The notes under the pieces: model-generated | The model's database searches: none | Told to the model about the DNA's origin: nothing | What the model saw: only the letters and a program-made list of their open reading frames with translations | Position numbers and translations under genes: made by a program | Part shown: positions 11,938 through 21,145 of the stretch, piece by piece | Position numbering within the stretch: the first letter of the stretch is position 1 | Layout of the letters: every line of letters begins with the position of its first letter | DNA from: Cladosporium sp. IMV 00045 | Lineage: Eukaryota > Ascomycota > Dothideomycetes > Cladosporiales > Cladosporiaceae | Length of the DNA: 64,000 nt | Reading direction: 5' to 3' | NCBI GenBank assembly: GCA_001931905.2 | Contig: MSJI02000626.1 | Coordinates: forward strand, 81,771-145,770

Positions 11938-13864
11938 TCAGTGCTCGTCAAAGCCCATCCAATTGTCTCCAAGATCCGTGAAGTCCATGTTCCAGATGTC
12001 CTCCATGAACATGCTCTCGTCAAAATTTATTTCAGACGCATCATTGAACGTCCCGGAAGTTCCGCTCGAGAAGTTTTCAGTAGCTTGATCCAGTCCTTTG
12101 AAAATGCTTAGCAACGAATGTGAAGGAGATTGTGGTAGCTGAATAGCACGTAGAGTCTCTGCCAAGCTTTGCAATAAACGCAAAATGTCTTGCTTGTCAG
12201 TAGAAGTCGCTGTGTGATCTTCGCGAATAGTTTTCACTAGCACGATGGTTGCGAAGGCCGTGATCGTACTGAAGTATGAGGGCATGTCAAGGAGGCGCTT
12301 CTTCCCATCTAGCATGCTGCGAATGACAGAGAGCGCACTCTCCCGAAATTGATGGCTCAGGTCGGCAATGATGGAAGACTCAGATATTGAATGAAGGCCT
12401 GCATTACCTCGGTAGATGTGCGAGTAAAGGTACAGCTTGGAAGACTGGTAGTACAGGTCCAGCAAACTGCTCGCTTGGTTCTGGGAGTCGAACACCAGCA
12501 GACCGCGCCATGTTTGCAACCATAGGTCGTACTCATTGCCAAACCTGAGTAGCTCCGTCGGTTTCTGTACAGCAGCTTGACTTTCGACGTCCGCTCCAAA
12601 TTGCTCGAAGACACTTCTAGTAATAGAGCAAAGTTCGACCTGACTGATGAGGCCCAGATCTTGGAAGCTGGAAAATTTGGTATGGATGAAAGCTGTAGGG
12701 GCCTTCAAAGATCGCCATTCTTGGGTCATGGGTGGGCGACCATATTTGAGGGAGCAATGATGGTCGCAAAAGTACACCAGATAAAAAAGCCGGGTTCGAT
12801 CGTAGCACTCCCGTTTTGTGTGTGGCATCTTGCTTATGCAGCGGTGAAGATCTAATTGAGAGGCGATTCGTACAGCTGTAGACGTATTAGAACGTCAGAG
12901 CAGGTGATTCGAAAGAGATAGACTTACCAAGCCCGTTCAGAGTAGGTACTATTTCATCCAACCAGACAGCTGCAATACACAAGGCGCGGATATCATCGTA
13001 GCAATACGTCGATGAGAACAACTTGCCCGAGACTTCTGCGATAAAAGCGTCGTGACAGGCCCGATAATGTGCAGACACCGAACAGAAGGAAGCAACGGTA
13101 CAGACTGCGGCCGTAAGGAGAGGCGATCTCCTCCGTATATCTGGTAAGGTAATGTCTGACTCCAGGATTCCGTGTATGTACTGATTCAGATGCATGAGAA
13201 AATAGTCGAGACAGCCGGTTGCTACTTCCAATGAGATAATATCGCGAGACACGATGTCCATTTTGCAAGTACTGATGACCCTCGTGGCATTAGCGTTAAT
13301 CGAGGAGGCCGGGAACACGCCAAGATTGGAGGCTAGATTGAGAGCATGACCGTTGCTGCTCTCTTTCACCAGGCTCTGAGCATCCAGATCTTCATGTTCG
13401 GTTGAAACTGATGTAGGTACAACCGCAGGAGCGTTGATAGGATGAGAGTGATCTATTGACGGATGGTTGTTGGCCTCGCGAGGGAGCTGAGCTCTTTCGA
13501 GAGCTTCTAGTCTTTGCTCTATACGCTCCTTCCATCTACACATTCATGATCAGTGATGCACTGCAAACCACTCAAAGAATCTAGGCATGGATGAATCATA
13601 CGAAGCATCATTCTCTAAAAGCATCTGCAAGCTCTTGTTCACCGTGCATGACAACCCTCTGGTCCGGCAGCGAGTGCAAGGCGGACCGGAGCCTGCAATG
13701 TTACACTTGACCTTGCGTTCCCATCAGTATGGGCATCTCACATCCTGTGGTAAGATTAGTCGCACCTTCAGTTTCCGGCAAGACACGCAGGCCGTGATCT
13801 TGCGGCTGATGTCGGGCGGTCTGCGGTCGCCAAAAGATGCGCGAAGAGCTTCAGCGCGGGACAT
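11938..13864 (-). CDS. Zn(II)2Cys6 transcription factor with fungal-specific domain
   Basis: This nuclear regulator is predicted at 584 residues from four exons: 13864-13766, 13711-13602, 13535-12928 and 12875-11938. The zinc cluster is assembled only when the first two exons are joined, giving Cys at 26, 29, 36, 45, 48 and 55 in a C-x2-C-x6-C-x8-C-x2-C-x6-C pattern. A short Leu- and Glu-rich coiled-coil linker (KERIEQRLEALERA) follows, then the middle homology region with AVRIASQLDLHRC, RTRLFYLVYFCDHH and YGRPP. It sits between and is closely packed with phosphonoacetate hydrolase (convergent) and a zinc alcohol dehydrogenase (divergent, 600 bp shared upstream region). A pathway-specific activator of those neighbours is a reasonable inference, not shown. 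Confidence 0.88.
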
Positions 13865-14463
13865 TGCGAGGCGCTTGAGTTACCCGGCAAGAGTGCTCCG
13901 TTCCCATCCGGCTGGGATATGGTCCCATTTGCGAACAAGCGACGATGTGCGTTCAAGAATGTGATGAGAAGACAGGCGAGATCAAGACTTCGATTCCTGT
14001 GCCACCTCGGACTTCGTGCCGACTGCCGAAGCCAATCTGTCACTCCAAGAGACGTCCCCTCACTTCCTCTTCATTCGACACAGCAATTCTTCTTGCGTGT
14101 GTATGCACTAACAAGACAGGTTGACTCCAAGTCTGGAGCGTGAACGGCTCGAGACCCAAGGAAGCTGGCGTGGCTGGTTGTCACAGACGCAGTCGAACGA
14201 GCTGTTCTCAGCTGAAGGATCGGAGATCCGCTCGGCATGGGGGATCGCCAGACGTGCCACCCTACGTGCTTTCATGTCAGCAACAGGCGAAGAAGCTAAT
14301 GTCTTAGGGTTGCACCTTTTAGGGTTGATCGTCTGGAACTGTAAAGCGATGTCCACATACAACCGCCACTTCAGCTGTTCATTGCTGACGCTTACATCTT
14401 TCACCTAATCGTGGCATAGATCTACCACGCGAACGAATTACTGCAAACTGCGATCAAGAGAAC
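13865..14463. promoter_or_regulatory. divergent promoter region, regulator and alcohol dehydrogenase
   Basis: The 599 bp between the start of the minus-strand Zn2Cys6 factor and the plus-strand dehydrogenase contain no credible gene and must hold both promoters. I see no clear CGG-N-CCG palindrome or TATA box. Confidence 0.5.
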
Positions 14464-15540
14464 ATGGCACTCCCAGAAACCATGCAAGCCTGGACATGCC
14501 ACATCAGCACGCCGACGCCTCTGCGTGTCGAGGTACCCATCCCTAAGCCGGGACCGGAAGAGGTCCTCATCAAAGTCCTAGCATCGGGCGTCTGCCACTC
14601 GGACTGCACGATTCTGGGCCTCAAAGAAGCCGTCCATGGTATGGGATCCGAGTTCATCCTAGGCCACGAAGGCATGGGAGAAATCGTCAGCATGGGCGAT
14701 AAAGTCGACAGCTCGATACACAGCATTGGGGACCGTGTCGGCGTCTACCTCAACGCAGGATGCCATCAGCCAGAATGCCTCCAATGCAGCCGTGGACTCC
14801 AGCAGCTCTGTAAGACTGAAGGCGGGCATTATGGCATCGGCCGCAACGGCCTGTTTGCAGAGTACACGGCGATTCACAGCCGCGCGGCGTTCCGCATACC
14901 GGATGGTTTGCACGATACCCTCGCAGCCGTGTCGGCGGATGCTGTCGTTACGGCCTATCACGCAGTGAAATTCACCGCCGCCGTGAACCCGGAGCAGACC
15001 ATCGCAATCTTCGGTCTGGGAGGATTGGGCTTGAATGCGCTGCAGACTGCTCTTCACCTGGGCGTCAAGCGAATTTACGTCGTCGATAAGCGGCAAGAGA
15101 CTATCGACGAGGCGATCAAACTTGGCGTACCAGCAGGAAACGCATTCTGTACTGCCTCGCCAGACTCGATGAAACTTCATGAATTCGTCGCAGCAAAGCA
15201 CATCGCCATCGACACCTGCATTGACCTAGCAGGCCATGCAGATACTTTTTTAAGTGCACAGCTTTCGCTGCGCCCCGGTGGCACGCTGGTCTTGGTTGGC
15301 TTGCTGGGCGAGCAAGTGCCTTTGCTCGGGCTTGTAGTTGTCCCGGCTGGCTTGACGATCAAGGGATCATACAACGGAAGTGCGCAGGCATACAGAGAGT
15401 GCTTGGAATTGATGGACAAGGGTGTTCTGGCACCGAAGGTGCAAACGGGTTCGATTGAGGATCTGCCTCAAGTGCTGCAGCGGTTGGATGACGGGAAAAT
15501 CCAGGGTCGAATGGTGCTCTTGCCAGATTGGAAGAAGTAG
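14464..15540 (+). CDS. zinc-dependent alcohol dehydrogenase (MDR family)
   Basis: This single-exon, 358-residue enzyme would interconvert alcohols and aldehydes with NAD(P). The GroES-like N-terminal half carries the catalytic-zinc segment GVCHSD and GHEGMGEI; the structural zinc loop is CHQPECLQCSRGLQQLC, four Cys in order. The Rossmann fold has IFGLGGLGLNALQ, and the following VVDKR suggests NAD preference because an Asp ends strand beta-2. The C-terminal half includes LRPGGTLVLVGLLG. It is divergent from the Zn2Cys6 regulator and 2.6 kb from phosphonoacetate hydrolase. It might reduce or oxidise an aldehyde made in the same pathway, but the true substrate is unknown. Confidence 0.92.
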   Translation: MALPETMQAWTCHISTPTPLRVEVPIPKPGPEEVLIKVLASGVCHSDCTILGLKEAVHGMGSEFILGHEGMGEIVSMGDKVDSSIHSIGDRVGVYLNAGCHQPECLQCSRGLQQLCKTEGGHYGIGRNGLFAEYTAIHSRAAFRIPDGLHDTLAAVSADAVVTAYHAVKFTAAVNPEQTIAIFGLGGLGLNALQTALHLGVKRIYVVDKRQETIDEAIKLGVPAGNAFCTASPDSMKLHEFVAAKHIAIDTCIDLAGHADTFLSAQLSLRPGGTLVLVGLLGEQVPLLGLVVVPAGLTIKGSYNGSAQAYRECLELMDKGVLAPKVQTGSIEDLPQVLQRLDDGKIQGRMVLLPDWKK

Positions 15541-15858
15541 TGATGTCTATTTGTTGAGGTTGAACGAGGGTGAACGGAACCACGATTACGATTTATGAAT
15601 GATTGGCCACGAACTACATTCCTTCTCGTCCCTATGAGAACCTTTCCTCAGACATGTGCTTTGTTGTGATCATAACACGGAAGTCGATTCGTATGAGATA
15701 CGGGCGCTACAAAGCTCCCACCGATGTGTCCCAACAGCATTACAGATCTAGTAACTACCCTAGCGTATCCAACACACTTCATGTCCAAGTATTAAGGCAC
15801 CGTATGTGACATTGTCATGTGTCATCTCAACGGTCAAGCCGAGAAGTCGTGATTGCAT
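15541..15858. other. convergent 3' spacer
   Basis: This stretch lies between the 3' ends of the alcohol dehydrogenase and the hydrophobin. I see no gene, repeat or structural RNA in it. Confidence 0.5.
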
Positions 15859-16237
15859 CTAAGGGTCGTTGCAGAGAAGGGCCTGGCCGAGCTGCGAAAC
15901 GAGTTAGTATCTCCGGCGTTCGATACACGCATCAAACAGTCAAGAACGTACGATAGGAAGGACACAGCACTGGGCAGCGTCACCGGTCTCGGCGCAGACG
16001 GCGTTGAACTCGTCAACAGTGTCGGCAGGAGCGGGAGCTGATGAGATCGTTAGCACTGAGGAGTACTCGAGAATGGAAGATGGGATTTGTGAACGTACGG
16101 GTTTCGCAGGTGATGTCAGCGAGGTCGAGAACGTTGAGGTTGCAGCACTGGGGAGTGCGGCCGCCGCAGAGGGCTGGGTTGACTTGGGCAACGGCGACAG
16201 AGGCGCCAGCGGCGAGAGCGAGGAGAGTGAACTGCAT
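15859..16237 (-). CDS. class II hydrophobin
   Basis: This small secreted amphipathic protein coats hyphae or conidia. The product is 85 residues from three exons: 16237-16099, 16037-15952 and 15891-15859 (introns 16098-16038 and 15951-15892). A signal peptide (MQFTLLALAAGASVAVA) is followed by exactly eight Cys in the hydrophobin order: ALCGG, QCCN, ITCET, AVCAE, QCCVLP and LLCND. The short spacing, the CVLPILGQALLC ending and the NVLDLADITC strand are class II features. The last exon is only 33 nt. A minus-strand TATAAAA (16344-16338) lies 107 bp upstream of the ATG. Splicing is well supported because all eight Cys appear only after joining. Confidence 0.93.
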
Positions 16238-16337
16238 GATTGTGATTGTTGTTGGTTTGGTAAAATGAAGTGAGTGGATGGATTCTGTTGGATTGGAAGG
16301 TGGATTGATCGAAGAGAACGACTGGAAAACCTATGGC

Positions 16338-16344
16338 TTTTATA
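16338..16344 (-). promoter_or_regulatory. TATA box of the hydrophobin gene
   Basis: The sequence TATAAAA on the minus strand is 107 bp upstream of the hydrophobin start codon. Strong TATA boxes are common for highly expressed fungal secreted proteins. Confidence 0.4.
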
Positions 16345-17835
16345 ACTCGCTCTCGAGAACATGCATTGACAAGAACATGCCGTCCCAATGCGACAAAGAC
16401 TGGGCAGGATTATCATCGACCCAATGATCGTGCATTTCTATCCCTGGTTGTTTTGTCCAGGTACGATGGACACGAGAACTTGGTCGTGGAGCGTGTTGAT
16501 CTGATGGTGATGATATCAAGGCTTGCATGGCTAAATGACCTGACTGGGTTCCTGTCACCTGCAAGTGTGGTTTGTCCTGTCCAAGAGGTAGCTTTACCAG
16601 GGTCGAAAAGGGAGGGTGGTCCGGCCACAAAGCCTGATTTGGTCGCGGCACAGGAACTCGTACGTCTTTGGCACTGAATGGGTGTCAATATTCTCGAACA
16701 ACGCGCTAGTCTTGACGTTTCAAGTATCTTTTCTTCAGATCGATTGTCCTAAGCTGACACACACATGCGAATGGTGATGGGGGGAGCTGCATGTCTGACA
16801 GAAGCACCGGGTCGTTCACCTGCTGAAATTCTTGTTGACTTGAAAGAACGTCCACACAGGGGCAGGCATTATCGGAAACCCATGTTCGTCGGGCCTCCAC
16901 AACAACGAGGATGAACCGTTCTGGTGTTGATCTTCAATTCGTCGAGGATTCTTCACGGCCAAGGCTGAGGCTATCGGCAGTTAAGCATGATGGGCACGTG
17001 GCAGGCGATGGGCATTGCAGTAGTTGTTTCTGTATATGGCTCGAGCCGTCGAGTGGACTGGTGAACAGAAGTCCTAGTGCCATAGAATCCTTGTAGCTTG
17101 GACTTTAATGCGGAGAAAATCAATATATTTTGATTGCAAATGCAGGACTGCAGATGTCATGTCTCAGTCTGGCCGCAGGCAGCGTCACTCCTGGCGGCAG
17201 ACATTGGAAGTTGGAATGCGAATCCTGAATGGTCAACCTGATTCTCACCGTCACGGCCCATATTGGTGCGGCCGCGGAGCTCGAACCCATTGTGGGTAAT
17301 GGATACGTTCGGAGAGTCCAGATTCCCAGTGTTGACAGCTGCGAGAGGCGGCACGTCGGCACAGACGGCTGGTATTTCGATTTGACATGGTTTCATGATG
17401 GGCTAGCTCGATGTGAAGGCAACTTTCTATAACCGGCTATCAGCAATTGACTGCACAAATAGATATCGAAGTACATGTATCCATGTGAAGATGCAGGAAA
17501 AAGGAGCAAGGGGAAGGAGGTGACGACAAGGAAGTTGGTGACGATCAGCCAAGCTGTGATGAGACGACTGCAACGTCGGTGGCTTGCACACACACGGCCC
17601 CGGACGTGAGAGTTCCATCTCACCTCATCGCGCTCAGCTCTTACACAGCCTCTGCTATCTGTGTCGGAATTGGCACACTGGCTCATACCAACGTTCTCAC
17701 TCGGGCAGCGATATGAAGACATGCCGCCGAATGCTACTCTGGAAAGAAGTCGACATCGGCATCGGATGGTATACGTGATGTGCTGTCTCAAGGTAGGTCG
17801 GGATGTTACTGCCGATGTGCCTTCTATTTCTGCTG
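16345..17835. other. gene-free divergent region
   Basis: About 1.5 kb lies between the hydrophobin and the PT-domain gene. Only short open frames with no family resemblance are present. I searched it for ketosynthase, acyltransferase, ACP or thioesterase motifs and saw none. Confidence 0.5.
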
Positions 17836-17842
17836 TATAAAA
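17836..17842 (+). promoter_or_regulatory. TATA box of the PT-domain gene
   Basis: TATAAAA lies 159 bp upstream of the ATG at 17995, a spacing compatible with a leader of about 120 nt. It suggests the PT-domain frame has its own promoter. Confidence 0.4.
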
Positions 17843-17994
17843 TGGAAAAGCATTAAGCGCGGAATTCTGAATTGAAATCTGCACCAATCTTTCATTTCAT
17901 CGATCAATCGCATTCCTACGCAAGCAATCGGTTTGACAGCTCACATCGCCCTTCAAGTCATACTACTACAGCAGGAAAGAAGCCAACCACCATA

Positions 17995-19017
17995 ATGCAG
18001 CCAACGGGGAAATATGCACTCTCAGCATCTTGCCAGCACATCATATCCGAAGAATATACCGAGAACCAATCCGCAACCCTCACCATTCGCTCTTGCGTCG
18101 CAGACCCGGGACTATGGCCTGTCCTCCGCGACCACAAGTGCAACGGTGTGACACTTACACCTTCGGGTCTGTATGGTGACATGGCGATCACCGTAACGAA
18201 GCACATTTGGGCCACCACGCACCTGGGCGAAACTCTGCCCGGTCTCAATGTTTGCGAAATGCACGTCGACAAGCCACTCAAGGCCCAGAATCCGCAAGTC
18301 GGAGAAGGCCAGTGGCTCGAGATGCAAGCGACCGCTGATGATCTGCAAGGAGCTGGCTCTATTCGATGCACATTCAGCCACGTCTCCCCCAAAGGCGTCA
18401 AGATCGATGAGCTCGCCCACTGCACTGTCCGCCTTGAGGACGAGGCGTCCTGGCGAGCCGAATGGGCGATCTACGAACATCTCATTGTTACCCAAGTCGA
18501 AAGATTGCAAGCAAGAGCGATGAAAGAAGCATCAGGCACGATCCGTACGGTCCAGCGCGAAAAGGCCTACGAGCTCTTCAAGACTTTCGTGGAGTACGAA
18601 GGCGATTACCAAGCTATGAGCGAAGTCATCATCGACAAGGCTGACCTGGAAGCAACTGCACTCCTGTCCATTGTGCCAAAATCAGAATATGAGCTTGCTG
18701 GTCCGTACTATCTGGACGGCTCGTGCCATCTTTCTGGGTTCATCTGCAATGCCAGCGACGAAGACACTAAGAAGAATGCGTATATCAGCCACGGCTGGGA
18801 CGCCGCCAGGATCTCGCATGCTTTTGCGCCCGGCAACGGTAAAAAATGCCGGAGCTATGTGCGCATGCAGCCTGAAGGAAAGGATGTGCTTGGTGGGACT
18901 GTGTTTGTCCTCCAGGACGGCGAGATTGTTGGCACTTGGGAGGGGTTACGGTTTAAGAGAATACCAAGGAGAGTGCTCAATGTCTTCTTGCCGCCTCCAA
19001 AGCCGAAGCAGGGGTGA
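17995..19017 (+). CDS. stand-alone polyketide-synthase product-template (PT) domain protein
   Basis: The 340-residue single-exon protein matches, end to end, the PT domain of non-reducing iterative polyketide synthases, which fold and cyclise poly-beta-keto chains. It starts where PT domains start (ALSASCQHIISEEY). The first hotdog half has DHKCNGVTLTPSGLYGDMA with the expected catalytic His at residue 47. The second half has YYLDGSCHLSGFICNAS with the expected catalytic Asp at 241, close to the 198-residue spacing of the PksA dyad, and it ends with GLRFKRIPRRVLNVFLP. No KS, AT, ACP or TE sequence is seen for about 1.5 kb upstream or 0.6 kb downstream. The frame has no internal stop, a TATA box precedes it, and Met is immediately before the domain. 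It is either a free-standing cyclase or dehydratase-like enzyme or a well-preserved relic. Confidence 0.85.
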   Translation: MQPTGKYALSASCQHIISEEYTENQSATLTIRSCVADPGLWPVLRDHKCNGVTLTPSGLYGDMAITVTKHIWATTHLGETLPGLNVCEMHVDKPLKAQNPQVGEGQWLEMQATADDLQGAGSIRCTFSHVSPKGVKIDELAHCTVRLEDEASWRAEWAIYEHLIVTQVERLQARAMKEASGTIRTVQREKAYELFKTFVEYEGDYQAMSEVIIDKADLEATALLSIVPKSEYELAGPYYLDGSCHLSGFICNASDEDTKKNAYISHGWDAARISHAFAPGNGKKCRSYVRMQPEGKDVLGGTVFVLQDGEIVGTWEGLRFKRIPRRVLNVFLPPPKPKQG

Positions 19018-19679
19018 TTTCTACTTCGGTACCAACTGCCGGTTGCCGCTTTTGAGTAGAGTCTCGAGTTCGGGAGATGTTTGCTACGTATTGTGATGGA
19101 CATTGCTTCGTTATAACCAGCAATCAAACCTAAAAGTTGAGCTGCATTCTTGGACAAGCTAGATGCTCTTTTTGAATCGAATGAGGACGCCATTTGATCG
19201 CTCGTGTGTTGAACCACGAATGTAGACCACAAGGTATGACAGCCCATGTACATGAATTGAACGTTGGACAAACCGAGCACTTCAATGCTTGCTGAATGGA
19301 GAAGAGCTACGTAGTTGCGTTACAGTAGGGTACACTGAGCCAACACGACGAACAATAAGTACACTAGGATCTTCTGACGAGCCTAATCGATGCTCAAACA
19401 TGTTCTTATTGCCAAAATGCGGTATCTAACACACCTTGTCCTTTTCCGACTCTCTGATCAAGACAAGCCAGCAAGAGAGCAGCGGGATTCGTTCGGCACT
19501 GACTCGGCTTCTTCTTGCTGGTGTCAGTTGATGCTCTCACCTCCAGCGTCCACGACGCCCGCATCACATGTCAAACCCACCACCACCACGCAGGACATTG
19601 AACTTCACTCACTCACGCCATCCGGCCGATCACGTGTCACCGAGTCTGATCAAGTCGCAAGTGAAAGCTCAGCGCAAAC
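19018..19679. other. spacer upstream of TAF10
   Basis: The 662 bp between the PT-domain gene and TAF10 contain no recognisable gene. A GATCACGTG E-box-like element occurs near 19629, 50 bp upstream of the TAF10 start. Confidence 0.45.
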
Positions 19680-20615
19680 ATGTCAGACGCAAATCCCCCT
19701 CCCGCTCCGCCCACCGATGGCGCACTGCCGCCCACAGAATCGCAACAGCAGCAACAACCGCAGCAGCAGGAGCAGCAGTCTCAACAACCCGCCACACAGC
19801 AGCCTGTACCAGATCAGCCCTCTCAGCAGGTGAATGCGACCACAAACGCGACTGATCAAACACCAGCGCCAGCGCCATCAGCAGCGCCGGCGCCCGTATC
19901 CGAGCAAGCTCAATCGCAACAACCACAACCTCCACAACCCCAGCCCACCGCGCAACCAACCGACGCTGACATCGACACCTCGATCGCCAACGAAATGAAT
20001 CCCACCCAAGAAACCACATCCGCGGGGCCCTCAAACACGGCTCCAGGGTCCCCACCACCCCAACTTGGCCCTGAAGCAACGCACCCACAAGCCGTAATGG
20101 AGCCACGGATCCCTCAAAAGAAAGACGCCAGCCTGCGCGAATTCCTCGGCAAGATGGACGAGTACACGCCGCTGATCCCCGACGCGGTGACAGACTACTA
20201 CCTGACACTGGCGGGTCTCCCTCCACCACCTCAAACCGACCGCCGGCTGGCGCGCCTGCTCGCGCTGGCGACGCAGAAATTCGTCGCCGACATCGCCGCC
20301 GACGCGTACCAATACTCGCGCATCCGCAGCACGAACACGACTTCGAACAACCCTTTGACGGGCCTGGGCGGCGCGGCAGGTTTCGGCATGGGAGCCGGTG
20401 GGGGTGGAGGAGGCGGCGGCGGCGGAGAGGCCGAGGGAGGCGCTGGCAAGAAGAAAGACGCTGGCAAGAATGCGCCGCTTGGTGGGCCTAGGGCTGGATA
20501 TGGAGGTGGTGGAGCTGGTAGTGGGCAGGGCAGGACGGTGCTGACTATGGAGGATCTGGGTATGGCGGTGGGAGAGTATGGCGTGAATGTCAAGAGGGGC
20601 GAGTTCTATCGGTAA
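19680..20615 (+). CDS. taf10: TAF10, TFIID/SAGA subunit
   Basis: This histone-fold subunit is shared by the general factor TFIID and the SAGA coactivator in the nucleus. The 311-residue single-exon product has a disordered N-terminal half of about 145 residues, rich in Gln, Pro and Ala. The conserved TAF10 core follows: [48 protein letters not shown] Gly-rich insertion (about 12 Gly in a row) and a Lys/Gly segment interrupt the domain before the last conserved helix, [15 protein letters not shown]. Such loop insertions are common in fungal TAF10. It converges with MRE11. Confidence 0.94.
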   Translation: MSDANPPPAPPTDGALPPTESQQQQQPQQQEQQSQQPATQQPVPDQPSQQVNATTNATDQTPAPAPSAAPAPVSEQAQSQQPQPPQPQPTAQPTDADIDTSIANEMNPTQETTSAGPSNTAPGSPPPQLGPEATHPQAVMEPRIPQKKDASLREFLGKMDEYTPLIPDAVTDYYLTLAGLPPPPQTDRRLARLLALATQKFVADIAADAYQYSRIRSTNTTSNNPLTGLGGAAGFGMGAGGGGGGGGGGEAEGGAGKKKDAGKNAPLGGPRAGYGGGGAGSGQGRTVLTMEDLGMAVGEYGVNVKRGEFYR

Positions 20616-21145
20616 AGGGATGTATGGAATCTTAAGCAACATTGGCGTTGGGTGCGGGTACAAGCAGGTGCACCTGAAGACCTGAGCATTGTTACAACTA
20701 GGAAATTCACAGGCGAAAGGCGGTTTTGTGAACTTCTCACTTCAAGGCACCCAAGCCGAAACGGCTGGCGATCTGGCGTTTATCAAAGAGATGTAGAATT
20801 CTCGGGGCAGAACGGACAGGGCGATATAAAGGGACCTTGGGAACTGGGAGGAATTTGCTTTGAGATTACTGGCGTAGGATGAGGCGTTTTTATTTTTTTC
20901 TCTCTTCCGTCTTTGCCAATCTTGTTTCCCTCGCTATGGTGATGAGAAGCAACTCTTTTGGGGAAGAACATATAATGTAGCAAAACCTGTATCATGCTCG
21001 CTAGAAAACCAAACTCCTTTGCGCCGACGCTGAGCTAAAAGACATCAAAACCGTAAAGTACTTTCCCATCCCCTCGAACAAGACGCCATCTCTGGCGTTG
21101 AGAAGATGCATGAATCACATCGTACCATCGACTGACAGTAGCCTT
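20616..21145. other. convergent 3' spacer, TAF10 and MRE11
   Basis: I see no gene in this 530 bp region. A T-rich tract near 20885-20905 and an AT-rich stretch near 20970 are typical of untranslated and polyadenylation regions. Confidence 0.4.

Noticed and set aside
17157..17396. 79-codon minus-strand frame upstream of the PT-domain gene as a PKS remnant
   Set aside because: Its sequence does not resemble KS, AT, ACP or TE domains.
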